From positions 1-29,485 of the forward strand of contig CAAGDG010000071.1 of the NCBI GenBank assembly GCA_900768515.1: a DNA stretch of 29,485 nucleotides. Reading direction: 5' to 3'. This DNA comes from Lentisphaeria bacterium. GTDB lineage: Bacteria > Verrucomicrobiota > Lentisphaeria > Victivallales > Victivallaceae. Positions 1 to 8,044 of the stretch are shown piece by piece. The position numbers and the translations under genes are program-made. How positions within the stretch are numbered: position 1 is the stretch's first letter; each line of letters starts with the position of its first letter. The notes under the pieces were generated by a model. It was not told where the DNA came from. It ran no database searches and saw only the letters and a list, made by a program, of their open reading frames with translations.

Positions 1-231
1 GACCTCGTGCTGCTGGCGATGGGATTTACCGGAGTGCCTGCCGACGGGGTCGCTGCCGGATTCGGTCTCGCAGTCGACGGCCGGGGGCGGGTCGCGTCTG
101 CTCCGGAACGGAACATCTTCGTCTGCGGCGACTCCGGTTCCGGCGCTTCGCTGGTGGTTCGGGCGCTGGCCGACGGGAAACGGGTCGCCCGTGAGATCGG
201 AATTCGTTTCGAGGGAGGGTGTGCAAAATGA
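1..231 (+). CDS. gltD: Glutamate synthase small subunit, C-terminal end (partial)
   Basis: Only the last 76 codons are present; the frame is open from the first base, so the gene begins upstream of the window. The peptide reads LVLLAMGFTG, then a short spacer, then NIFVCGDSGSGASLVVRAL. This is the end of the FAD/NAD(P)H-binding half of GltD-type oxidoreductases, where the (A/C)GD motif contacts the FAD and the SLVV helix follows. In the family this subunit passes NADPH electrons to the large GltB subunit, which makes glutamate from glutamine and 2-oxoglutarate. Other GltD-like flavoproteins (NADPH-dependent oxidoreductase subunits, dihydropyrimidine dehydrogenase-like proteins) share this end, so the name is likely but not certain. 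The stop codon overlaps the dapF start (ATGA at 228-231), which indicates translational coupling. Confidence 0.75.
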   Translation, partial: DLVLLAMGFTGVPADGVAAGFGLAVDGRGRVASAPERNIFVCGDSGSGASLVVRALADGKRVAREIGIRFEGGCAK

Positions 232-1061
232 AATTTTCAAAATGGCATGGTCTCGGCAACGATTTCATTCTGATCGAACCCGGCCGGAAGCCCGCGCCGG
301 AGATTGCGGCGATGGCCGGTCACCTCTGCGACCGCCACGTCGGCATCGGAGCGGACGGCGTGGTTACGATCCGGCCGCTCGGCGGCGACGCCTTCGAGAT
401 GCGGATCTACAACTCCGACGGCACCGAGACCGAGATGTGCGGGAATGCGACCCGCTGCGTCGGGCTCTATATCCGGAGGCGGATGCTCGCCTCCGGGCGG
501 GAGTTTGAACTGCACACCCGCGGCGGAATCGTCCGCCCCCGGGTGCTCGACAACGACACGGTCCGGGTGGATATGGGCGAGCCCCGGCTGCTGCGCGGAG
601 AGATTCCCGTGACCGGGGATCCCGGCCTTCCCGCCGAGGCGCTGGAGATTGAACTGCCCGGCTGCAAAGTGACCGCCTCCGCGGTTTCGATGGGAAATCC
701 CCACGCGGTGATCTTCGTTCCGGACGTCGGAAAGATCGAACTGGAGAAGTGGGGGCCGCTGATCGAATCGCACCCGTTCTTTCCCAACAAAACCAACGTC
801 GAATTTGTCGAAGTGATCAGCCCCCGGATGGTCCGGATGCGGGTCTGGGAACGCGGCTGCGGCGTGACCATGGCCTGCGGAACCGGAAGCTGCGCGACCG
901 CGGTCGCCGGGGTTCGGGCCGGACGCACCGAACGCAATCTTACCGTGCTGCTCGACGGCGGCGAACTGCAGATCGACTGGTCCGCCGCCGACAATCACGT
1001 GTACATGACCGGACCCGCCTGCGAGGTTTTCCGGGGCGACTATATTGAGAGAGGAGCGTGA
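228..1061 (+). CDS. dapF: Diaminopimelate epimerase
   Basis: Converts LL-diaminopimelate to meso-diaminopimelate, the direct precursor of lysine and of the peptidoglycan cross-link; cytosolic, cofactor-free. The 277-residue length is normal for DapF. The N-terminal KWHGLGNDF motif is present. Both catalytic cysteines are visible, Cys71 in MCGNATRC and Cys217 in MACGTGSC, preceded by WERGCG. The ATG at 228 is chosen because a strong GGGAGGG ribosome site lies at 213-219. A GTG at 219 in the same frame would put the start inside that site. It overlaps gltD by 4 nt, and dapL follows after 3 nt, so the three genes are surely one transcript. Function is very secure. Confidence 0.97.
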   Translation: MKFSKWHGLGNDFILIEPGRKPAPEIAAMAGHLCDRHVGIGADGVVTIRPLGGDAFEMRIYNSDGTETEMCGNATRCVGLYIRRRMLASGREFELHTRGGIVRPRVLDNDTVRVDMGEPRLLRGEIPVTGDPGLPAEALEIELPGCKVTASAVSMGNPHAVIFVPDVGKIELEKWGPLIESHPFFPNKTNVEFVEVISPRMVRMRVWERGCGVTMACGTGSCATAVAGVRAGRTERNLTVLLDGGELQIDWSAADNHVYMTGPACEVFRGDYIERGA

Positions 1062-1064
1062 GCC

Positions 1065-2300
1065 ATGACCCGAATCAATTCCAATTATCTGAAGCTTCCC
1101 GACAGCTACCTCTTCGCCCGGATGAAGCAGAAGATCGACGCCTTTCTCGCCGCCCATCCCGGAGCGGACATCATCCGGCTCGGGATCGGAGACGTGACCC
1201 GTCCCCTGGTGCCGGCGGTGATCGGGGCGATGCACCGGGCGGTCGATGAGATGGCGGAGGCCGAAACCTTCCGCGGATACGGTCCGGAACAGGGGTACGA
1301 GTTTCTGATCCGGGCGATCATCGAACGGGAGTACCGTCCGTACGGGGTGGAGCTGGACTCCTCCGAGGTTTTCGTCAGCGACGGATCCAAATGCGACGTC
1401 GCCAACATCCAGGAAATCTTCGACGCCGGCAGCCGGGTGGCGATCGGGGACCCGGTCTATCCGGTCTACCTCGACAGCAACGTGATGGCCGGCCGTTCTG
1501 GAGTGCTCGGGAAGGACGGGCGTTTCGAGCGGATCGTCTATCTGCCCGGCTGCGCGGAGAACGGGTTTTCCCCGGCGTTTCCGGAGGAGCCGGTCGACCT
1601 GATCTATTTGTGTTCGCCCAACAACCCGACCGGGACCGTTCTGACCCGGAAGGAACTTGCCGGCTGGATCGATTACGCGCGCAAAACCGGAGCGGTGATT
1701 CTCTTCGACAGCGCCTACAGCGCCTACATCCGCGATCCGGAACTGCCGCGTACCATCTACGAGATTCCGGGCGCAAGGGAGACGGCGATCGAATTCAAAT
1801 CCTTCTCGAAGACGGCGGGCTTCACCGGGGTGCGCTGCGCGTTCACGGTGGTGCCGAAGGAGCTGCTCCGCCCCGACGCGGACGGGGTTCTGCGCAGTCT
1901 CAACGCGCTCTGGCTCCGGCGGCAGTGTACCAAATTCAACGGGGTCAGCTACGTGGTCCAGCGGGGGGCCGAGGCGGCCTGCTCGGAGGAGGGCAGCCGT
2001 CAGATCCGCGAGGTGATCGACTACTACATGGAGAACGCCCGGATCATCCGGGAGGGGCTCGAAGCGGCCGGTCATCAGGTCTTCGGCGGACAAAATGCCC
2101 CGTATCTATGGTGGAAACTGCCGGAGAAACTTGACTCCATGCGTTTTTCGGATACATTATTGGAACGCTGCCAGGTGGTCGGCACTCCCGGCGTCGGTTT
2201 CGGACCCTGCGGGGAGGGGTATTTCCGCCTGACCGCTTTCGGAGACCGGGAGCGGACGCGCGAGGCGGTGGAACGTATCCGCCGTGCGAAACTTTTCTGA
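1065..2300 (+). CDS. dapL: LL-diaminopimelate aminotransferase
   Basis: PLP enzyme that converts tetrahydrodipicolinate plus glutamate directly to LL-diaminopimelate and 2-oxoglutarate, replacing the multi-step succinylase or acetylase route. The 411-residue length matches DapL. The N-terminus has the DapL-typical NSNYLKLPDSYLFARM and IRLGIGDVTRPL blocks. SPNNPTG is at 184-190, and the PLP lysine is Lys249 in SFSKTAGFTG. The start has a GAGAGGAG ribosome site inside the dapF 3' end. Next to dapF it supplies that enzyme's substrate, and the upstream gltD product would replenish the glutamate it consumes. DapL occurs in plants, chlamydiae, other PVC bacteria and scattered anaerobes, which supports the lineage guess. 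Confidence 0.96.
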   Translation: MTRINSNYLKLPDSYLFARMKQKIDAFLAAHPGADIIRLGIGDVTRPLVPAVIGAMHRAVDEMAEAETFRGYGPEQGYEFLIRAIIEREYRPYGVELDSSEVFVSDGSKCDVANIQEIFDAGSRVAIGDPVYPVYLDSNVMAGRSGVLGKDGRFERIVYLPGCAENGFSPAFPEEPVDLIYLCSPNNPTGTVLTRKELAGWIDYARKTGAVILFDSAYSAYIRDPELPRTIYEIPGARETAIEFKSFSKTAGFTGVRCAFTVVPKELLRPDADGVLRSLNALWLRRQCTKFNGVSYVVQRGAEAACSEEGSRQIREVIDYYMENARIIREGLEAAGHQVFGGQNAPYLWWKLPEKLDSMRFSDTLLERCQVVGTPGVGFGPCGEGYFRLTAFGDRERTREAVERIRRAKLF

Positions 2301-2325
2301 CCCGACGCCAACCGGAGATTAGGAT

Positions 2326-3864
2326 GTGAACAGTAAGATCGGACAGGAGATCACCGTCCTTCAGGAGATCAGCTCCGCCATCGTGCACGAACGTGACGTG
2401 GAGGCGCTGCTCAATAAAATTCTCGATGTGCTCAACCGTCGGATGGGGATGCTGCGCGGCACCTTCACGCTGCTCCACGGCGACACCCTGACCATCGAGG
2501 CGTCGCAGGGGCTCGACGAGGCGGAAATGCGGCTCGGCCGCTACCGGCTGGGGGAGGGGATCACCGGGCATGTCGCGGAAACCGGCCGCCCCCACCTGGT
2601 GCCGGACATCTCCAAAGACAGCCGGTTTCTGAACCGCACCCGTTCGCGCAGCAGCGACCAGCCGGTCGCCTTTATCTGTGTGCCGATTTTCCACCTGGAA
2701 CGGGTGATCGGTACTCTGAGCATCGACCGGCTGATCAGTGAGCACACCGATCTGGAACATGACATGGCGTTGCTGGAGATCATCGGCAACATCGCCGCCG
2801 AAGCGGTGGCGGCCTGCCTCGCCGCCCATGAGGAGCGTCAAACCCTGCTGGAGGAGAACCGGCAGCTGCGGAGCATGCTCACCGGAAATTCCGGTGAACT
2901 GGTCGGAAACTGCCGGGCCATGCAGAACATCGGCGCACTGATCCGGCAGGTGGCGCCGAGCGACGCCACCGTGCTGATCCGAGGCAGTTCGGGCACCGGC
3001 AAGGAGCTGGTGGCCCGTGCGATCGTGAAACTGAGCGGCCGTCGGGACAAGCCCTTCATCACTTTGAACTGCGCGGCGCTTCCTGAGAATCTGGTTGAAA
3101 GCGAGTTGTTCGGTCATGAGAAGGGGGCTTTCACCGGAGCCACCAGCCGGCGGATCGGACGGGCGGAGGCGGCCGACGGCGGCACGCTGTTCCTGGACGA
3201 GATCGGCGACCTTTCACTGCAGACACAGGTCAAGCTGCTGCGGTTCATCCAGGAGCGGACCTTCTCCCGGGTGGGCAGCAATGTCGAACTCCGGTCCAAC
3301 GTCCGGTTTCTCGCCGCCACCAGCCGCAACCTGGAGGAGCTGATGCAGCAGAAGCTTTTCCGGGAGGACCTCTACTACCGGCTGAACATCTTTCCGATCG
3401 TGATGCCGGACCTCTGCAAGCGGCGCTCCGACATCATTCTGCTCGCGGAGCACTTCATCCAGAAGATGAACGTCAAATACAACAAGCACGTCAAACGGCT
3501 TTCGACCCCGGCGATCAACATGCTTATGAGTTACCACTGGCCCGGAAACGTGCGCGAACTGGAGAACTGCATCGAGCGCGCGGTCCTGACCGCCACCGAC
3601 GACTGCATTCACGGCTACAATCTGCCGCCTTCGCTTCAGACCGGGAAGGAATCCGGCTCCGAGCTGCTGCCGGAGGGCAACGCCTCATTCAACACGCTGG
3701 TGAACTCCTACGAGCGCGAATTGATCGTCGAAGCGCTCAAGCGCAACGGCGGGAACATGTCCGCCGCGGCCCGCGATCTCGGTCTGTCTCCCCGGGTGAT
3801 CCATTACAAGATCGGGAAGCTCGGCATCACGCCGGAGTGGTACGCCGACAACGAAGAGCGGTGA
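2326..3864 (+). CDS. Sigma-54-dependent activator, NifA-like (GAF, AAA+, Fis-type HTH)
   Basis: A 512-residue enhancer-binding activator of sigma-54 RNA polymerase. An N-terminal GAF sensor spans about 10-165. The AAA+ domain spans about 187-420, with Walker A GSSGTGKE (220-227), the sigma-54 contact loop GAFTGA (267-272) and Walker B LFLDEIGD (288-295). The C-terminal helix-turn-helix is at about 476-497 (AARDLGLSPRVIHYKI). Start is GTG at 2326 with GGAG at 2314-2317. The domain order and the GAF resemble NifA more than NtrC, which has a receiver domain. Two cysteines, 415 and 427, are spaced C-X11-C at the end of the AAA+ domain, as in NifA proteins, but the further C-X4-C of oxygen-sensing NifA is not seen. 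It lies 25 nt after dapL, so it is probably co-transcribed. Its targets are unknown; calling it nifA itself would be over-reach. Confidence 0.9.
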   Translation: MNSKIGQEITVLQEISSAIVHERDVEALLNKILDVLNRRMGMLRGTFTLLHGDTLTIEASQGLDEAEMRLGRYRLGEGITGHVAETGRPHLVPDISKDSRFLNRTRSRSSDQPVAFICVPIFHLERVIGTLSIDRLISEHTDLEHDMALLEIIGNIAAEAVAACLAAHEERQTLLEENRQLRSMLTGNSGELVGNCRAMQNIGALIRQVAPSDATVLIRGSSGTGKELVARAIVKLSGRRDKPFITLNCAALPENLVESELFGHEKGAFTGATSRRIGRAEAADGGTLFLDEIGDLSLQTQVKLLRFIQERTFSRVGSNVELRSNVRFLAATSRNLEELMQQKLFREDLYYRLNIFPIVMPDLCKRRSDIILLAEHFIQKMNVKYNKHVKRLSTPAINMLMSYHWPGNVRELENCIERAVLTATDDCIHGYNLPPSLQTGKESGSELLPEGNASFNTLVNSYERELIVEALKRNGGNMSAAARDLGLSPRVIHYKIGKLGITPEWYADNEER

Positions 3865-3866
3865 GT

Positions 3867-3906
3867 ACGGGGCTTTTTCCCCCGTTCCGCCGGATTTCAT
3901 GGCGGA
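3867..3906 (+). terminator. Tandem hairpins after the sigma-54 activator gene
   Basis: Two hairpins lie back to back just after the stop codon: ACGGGG/CCCCGT (3867-3872 with 3880-3885, loop with T5) and TCCGCC/GGCGGA (3886-3891 with 3901-3906). The second is followed by AAATTCTTTTT. They plausibly end the gltD-dapF-dapL-activator transcript, although the T tract is short and displaced. Confidence 0.5.
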
Positions 3907-3913
3907 AAATTCT

Positions 3914-3968
3914 TTTTCTGCAGTTTCGGCAGAAAACAGTTGCTTTTTTCCGGCGGAGGGTTTATACT
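3914..3968 (+). promoter_or_regulatory. Promoter with an upstream dyad for the membrane protein/ABC operon
   Basis: TTGCTT at 3940-3945 and TATACT at 3963-3968 are separated by exactly 17 bp, a good housekeeping-sigma promoter. Transcription should begin near 3975, giving a leader of about 60 nt. Just upstream of the -35 box lies a perfect 8-bp inverted repeat, TTTTCTGC (3914-3921) and GCAGAAAA (3929-3936), 7 nt apart. This could be an operator, or a third terminator stem for the preceding operon. Confidence 0.6.
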
Positions 3969-4033
3969 GTAAATAGTTCGAACTTTTCAGCGCCGGTTGG
4001 TGCCGGATTGCGTTCTTCCGGGGAGAACAGAGA

Positions 4034-5623
4034 ATGAATTTTCGGTTGGGGTTGCTCGGGCTTCTGATGATGTTTTCTCTCGCCGCGGCGGAGAATGGAA
4101 CTGTTTCCGTTCTGATTCCGAAAGTGGTGGAAGGTCAGCTTTTCAACGAAATTCAGGTGGACGCCTCCAATCCGACTTCGGAGCCGGCACGGGTGCGGTT
4201 GCATACTCCAAACGGTTTTTCCGTCTCCTTTGAACTTGCTCCCGGGCGGGCGAAGAGTTTTTCCCTTCTTTCTTACATTTCCTTCTGGATGGAGCGGATC
4301 ACCGTCCAGATCAATGACGGCCCTCCTGCTTCAAAGAATCTGTTCGATGTCCGCCGCGGGAAAGCAGCCGTCTTTTTCTCGGGGAACTTTACCCAGGAAC
4401 AGCTGCAGGCATTTAAGCGGCTGCTGGCGCTCTCCTCTTATGAGAACTTGTTTCCGGTTTCCGGCGACTGGAGCCGTTCGTTCGGGCTCTATCTGGGATG
4501 CCGCGCGTTGCTCTTTTCCCGGGAGGTGTTTGCGACTCTTCCGGTGGCGGTTCGGAACGCGGTGCTCGACTATGCGAGATTGGGCGGAACGCTGGTGATT
4601 GTCGATCCCGGGCGGAAGAGTGCTGCCCGCCGCGTTTTCGGATTCGGTTCCGTGGTGGAGGCTCCGCAACTTCCGGAGAACGAACCGCCGTTCGATCCGG
4701 CCGCCTGGCGCAAATTGGAGGAGGCGCGAGGCGTCACCACGGCGACGACTTCCTTTTTTATGGGAACGCCCGGCGGATTTCTGGATTACCGGATCACGTT
4801 GCATCAGACCGGCATCTGGTGTCTGATGTTCGTCTTCGTACTGGCGGGGGCGTGTACCTGGCGGATTCTGGTCCGGCGGGGGAAGGGGGTGCATCTCTTC
4901 TGGATTCTGCCCGCCGGTTCGCTGCTGTTTTCCGGGGCGGTGCTGCTGGTCGCCGGGTTCGGGGAGGGGTGGTCGGCGCGCTACCGGGCCGCCACCGTCA
5001 CATTTCTGGATCAGTGCGCCGGTCGTTCCGTTTCGGTTGGGCAGGTTTCGTTTTACGCGCCGTTGTGGGGGATGGAACCTCTGGTGTTTCCGGAGCGGCA
5101 GGTGGTCACCCCCGTTGCAACCAGACGGAATGCGAAGGAGGAAATTCTCCCGGACCGGGGCGTCAGCCGCTGGCGCGGCGTGACCCGGGGGCGGATGCCC
5201 GGCTGCTATCTGATGTTCCGTGGGGAGGCGCGGCCGGAGCGGCTGGAGGTCCGGGAGCTGGGCGACGGGCGCATCGAACTGGTAAACCGGCTCGGCATTC
5301 CGATCACCGAACTGCGGCTGGTCGGAACAGATCGCCGGATCTATCAGCGGAACGAGGTGTTGCAGCCAGGGGAAAAAGTCCTTCTGACCGGAGCCGAAAG
5401 TGTCAAGCGGCAGGATCTGGCGCTTGAGCTGCCGGTCGTATTTGATTACATTGTGCGTCAGGAGTCTTCGCCGTATCCGCGGATTATGTATCCGGGGCGC
5501 TATGTCGCACGGATGGTTTCGCGCACACCGTTTCTTTCCTTCGGCACGGAACGGGCGGCTGAACGCGAAGAGAGCTGGCTGATCGGCGAATTTGCACCGG
5601 TAAACGAGGAGGAGCTGCCGTGA
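4034..5623 (+). CDS. Membrane-anchored protein of unknown function in an ABC exporter operon
   Basis: Not assigned to a named family. The 529-residue product has a signal peptide (1-19, ending FSLAAA), an exported N-terminal part with a beta-rich segment followed by an alpha/beta region containing YARLGGTLVIVDPG (180-193), two membrane segments (about 260-280 and 288-309) and a second exported-looking C-terminal domain of about 210 residues. The LGGTLVIVD block resembles Rossmann-like domains in GldG-type and DUF4350-type partners of ABC-2 systems, but I see no catalytic residues. The stop overlaps the ABC ATPase start by 4 nt (GTGA at 5620-5623), so the three proteins probably work together. 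ATG at 4034 has a GGGGAGA ribosome site about 7 nt upstream. Confidence 0.85.
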   Translation: MNFRLGLLGLLMMFSLAAAENGTVSVLIPKVVEGQLFNEIQVDASNPTSEPARVRLHTPNGFSVSFELAPGRAKSFSLLSYISFWMERITVQINDGPPASKNLFDVRRGKAAVFFSGNFTQEQLQAFKRLLALSSYENLFPVSGDWSRSFGLYLGCRALLFSREVFATLPVAVRNAVLDYARLGGTLVIVDPGRKSAARRVFGFGSVVEAPQLPENEPPFDPAAWRKLEEARGVTTATTSFFMGTPGGFLDYRITLHQTGIWCLMFVFVLAGACTWRILVRRGKGVHLFWILPAGSLLFSGAVLLVAGFGEGWSARYRAATVTFLDQCAGRSVSVGQVSFYAPLWGMEPLVFPERQVVTPVATRRNAKEEILPDRGVSRWRGVTRGRMPGCYLMFRGEARPERLEVRELGDGRIELVNRLGIPITELRLVGTDRRIYQRNEVLQPGEKVLLTGAESVKRQDLALELPVVFDYIVRQESSPYPRIMYPGRYVARMVSRTPFLSFGTERAAEREESWLIGEFAPVNEEELP

Positions 5624-6600
5624 AAATCGAAGTGGCTCATGTGACCCGTTGTTTCGGCCGGATCCGGGCGGTGGACGATGTCAGTTTTGAATTCGGTTCC
5701 GGCGACGTCTACGGCTTCATCGGTCCGAACGGGGCCGGCAAGAGCACGACCATGCGGATCATTGCGACGCTGGACCGTCCCGACTCCGGCGACGTTCTCT
5801 GCGGCGGGGTCTCGGTGATCGACTATCCGGAGCGGGCGCGCCGCCTGATCGGCTACATGCCGGACCGGCTGCCGGAGAACGACGACATCCTGGTCTGGGA
5901 GTATCTCGACTTCTTCGCCCGCGCCGCCGGGATCCGGGGGGCGGCGCGGCGGAAGCGGCTGGCGGAGGTGGAGGAGTTCACTGCGCTGGAGGGGTTGCGG
6001 ACCCAGTCGCTTTCCGCGCTTTCAAAGGGGATGAAACAGCGGGTGTCGCTGGCACGGGCGCTGGTGCACAATCCTTCGGTGCTGATCCTCGATGAGCCGG
6101 CCGCCGGACTCGATCCGCGCGCCCGGGTGGAGCTGCGCGGTCAGATCCGCGCGGTGGCGGAGCAGGGAACCGCGGTCCTGATCAGTTCGCACATTCTGAC
6201 TGAACTGCAGGATATCTGCAACGGAGCGGTGATCATCGAACAGGGCCGGATCGTGCGGGCCGGTTCGATCGCCGAACTGAGCGGAGAAGGTGAAAAAAAG
6301 TCGCGGCGGAGGTCCGTCGCTTCGTCCGCGTCGCCGGATTCCCCCCGGATCCGGATCGAGGTAAAACTGCGCGGCGACACCGACGGCGCCGGGCTGATCG
6401 CGCAGGAGCTTCCGCTTGTCCGGCGGGTTCGCCATTCTGGTCCGGATGGATTGCTGCTCGAAGTCGAGGGCGGAGAGCGTGAGGCGGCCGGAGTCGTGGC
6501 CACTTTGATCAACGAGGGCATCGTTGTGACTGAATTCCGCCCGGCGGCGGAGTCGCTGGAACAGCTTTTCATGAAATTGACCGCGGGGAGGGTGCAGTAA
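5620..6600 (+). CDS. ABC transporter ATP-binding protein (ABC-2/GldA type)
   Basis: ATPase that would power the permease encoded next. The 326-residue product has Walker A GPNGAGKST (35-43), a signature written LSKGMKQR (134-141), Walker B VLILDEP (154-160) and the H-loop His191 in SSHIL. The IGYMPDR segment near 78-84 replaces the usual Q-loop glutamine with Asp, as is common in GldA/CcmA-like ATPases. After about residue 215 there is a basic, serine-rich linker and then a roughly 100-residue C-terminal domain ending in SLEQLFMKLT, typical of exporters of this class. Start is GTG at 5620, overlapping the previous stop; the permease follows with a 1-nt overlap (TAATG). The substrate cannot be read from the sequence. 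Confidence 0.93.
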   Translation: MKIEVAHVTRCFGRIRAVDDVSFEFGSGDVYGFIGPNGAGKSTTMRIIATLDRPDSGDVLCGGVSVIDYPERARRLIGYMPDRLPENDDILVWEYLDFFARAAGIRGAARRKRLAEVEEFTALEGLRTQSLSALSKGMKQRVSLARALVHNPSVLILDEPAAGLDPRARVELRGQIRAVAEQGTAVLISSHILTELQDICNGAVIIEQGRIVRAGSIAELSGEGEKKSRRRSVASSASPDSPRIRIEVKLRGDTDGAGLIAQELPLVRRVRHSGPDGLLLEVEGGEREAAGVVATLINEGIVVTEFRPAAESLEQLFMKLTAGRVQ

Positions 6601-7946
6601 TGGATGTCGCCGGATTTTTTCGGAAAGTGGATGACCTTCTCAACCCGGTTCTGGTAAAGGAGGTGCGCCAGTCTCTGCACAGCCGGAGCATTCAGAATTT
6701 GCTCGGCGGCCTGGCACTGCTGGAGTTAGGCATTCTTTTCCTCCTGGTCCAGTCGTCGGAAGAGAATATCGGGGTCGTTGATTTCGCCTTCAGCATCGGG
6801 CTGCTGGCTATCATTCTCTGGATCCTGATTGCGTTCTGCTGCAGACGGTTCGAGATGGAGCGGCGGCGGGAGGCTCCGGATCTGATCCATATTACACAGC
6901 TCTCCGCCCGACAGCTGATCGCGGGGAAATTCTGGGCGGCTGTACTGCTGGAAGTGCAGCTTTTTGCCGTTGTGCTGCCGTTTCTGATGATCTCATTTTA
7001 TCTGCGCGGACCGGAGATGGGCGAGATTCTCAAGGTGGCGGCGCTCTTTTTCTTCGGGGCCTGGCCTGTACTTCTGCTGGGACTGCTGGTGGCCGGTTTC
7101 GGATCCCGCTGGAGCGTCGGCGTCCTGTTTGTCCTGACGTTTCCCGTATTTCTGATGTCGCTCGCCCTGTCGGCGCCATCATCGGACTATTTCCCGGATG
7201 ATTTCTCCTGGCTGCCGTATTACGGGATCTTCTGGCTGTCGCTCATCCTCTTCTGCGCCGCGGTCGCGGTGGCGGGGCAGCCGGGTTCGAACCGGATCCG
7301 GCCGCTGCGGCTGGCGCTGGGGCTGGCCGCGCTGGGGATTCTGCCGGGATTCGTGCTGCTTTCCGGATATTATGAAGGAAATTTCTTCGGGCAATGGGGT
7401 ACCGTTATTCTGCTTTTCGCGGGAGTGGTCGCGCTGGTGGCGGCGCTGGAGGAGGAGGCCCCCGGGCGGAGAGTGCTCGCCGAACTTCCGGAACGCGGGC
7501 CGTGGCGGGTGGCGGTGCTGTTGTTCTCGGATGGCGCCGGCTCCGGACTGGTTTTCGCGCTGCTGCTGGCGGTGGTCGGAATCGGGATTTGCGGCTGGCG
7601 TGAGCAGATGGTTTCCGGCGTCGGCTATTTGTTTTTCTACGCAGGAGTGGCTCTGTGGCTGCGGCGGCATCTGCGCCTGCTGCAGATCCGTTACGGAGGC
7701 GGAGCTGCGCTGCTGATGGTTCTGATTGTTCTTGTGCTGCTCCCGATCATTGTTACCGCGCTCACGGATCTGAAGTGGCTGGAGCACTCCACCACGCCGG
7801 TTCTGCTTCTGCCGAGCATCTTTTCGATGCACTTCGATGACAGTCTTGCGTTCGGGGCCGGAATCGTGGGCGGCGGGATCGGACTGCTGCTCAGCGGGGG
7901 CTTGCTCCTCCGCTGGTTCCGGCTGGCGTTTCCGCGGACGAAGTGA
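6600..7946 (+). CDS. ABC transporter permease, about 12 membrane segments
   Basis: Integral membrane protein of 448 residues with about twelve hydrophobic segments, for example near 34-54, 62-84, 114-136 and in the last 30 residues. It has no recognisable periplasmic binding domain. The N-terminal LLNPVLVKEVRQSLHSR stretch, just before the first membrane helix, is a feature of ABC-2-type permeases found with GldA-like ATPases. It overlaps the ATPase stop codon, so it is almost certainly that ATPase's partner; a dimer is expected since only one permease gene is present. Whether it exports lipid, polysaccharide or protein is unknown. Confidence 0.85.
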   Translation: MDVAGFFRKVDDLLNPVLVKEVRQSLHSRSIQNLLGGLALLELGILFLLVQSSEENIGVVDFAFSIGLLAIILWILIAFCCRRFEMERRREAPDLIHITQLSARQLIAGKFWAAVLLEVQLFAVVLPFLMISFYLRGPEMGEILKVAALFFFGAWPVLLLGLLVAGFGSRWSVGVLFVLTFPVFLMSLALSAPSSDYFPDDFSWLPYYGIFWLSLILFCAAVAVAGQPGSNRIRPLRLALGLAALGILPGFVLLSGYYEGNFFGQWGTVILLFAGVVALVAALEEEAPGRRVLAELPERGPWRVAVLLFSDGAGSGLVFALLLAVVGIGICGWREQMVSGVGYLFFYAGVALWLRRHLRLLQIRYGGGAALLMVLIVLVLLPIIVTALTDLKWLEHSTTPVLLLPSIFSMHFDDSLAFGAGIVGGGIGLLLSGGLLLRWFRLAFPRTK

Positions 7947-7966
7947 GCTGTCGTGCGGAGGCAGGA

Positions 7967-7995
7967 TTGAAAAAAGGGAAGCTCCGGGTTATATT
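7967..7995 (+). promoter_or_regulatory. Internal promoter for the small anchored protein gene
   Basis: TTGAAA at 7967-7972 and TATATT at 7990-7995 with a 17-bp spacer, one of the best promoter matches in the window. It lies 21 nt after the permease stop. The start of transcription (about 8002) would fall downstream of the GTG at 7943, which argues for the TTG start at 8045 in the next gene. Confidence 0.65.
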
Positions 7996-8044
7996 AAGAA
8001 AATTTCCGGAGAAGGATTTCCGCTTTCAGTTCGGGGAGGATATT

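Noticed and set aside
237..2093. Long minus-strand open frame (618 codons) across dapF and dapL
   Set aside because: It mirrors two certain genes; high GC at third positions keeps the opposite frame open. The product is low-complexity in His/Arg/Pro with no family motif.
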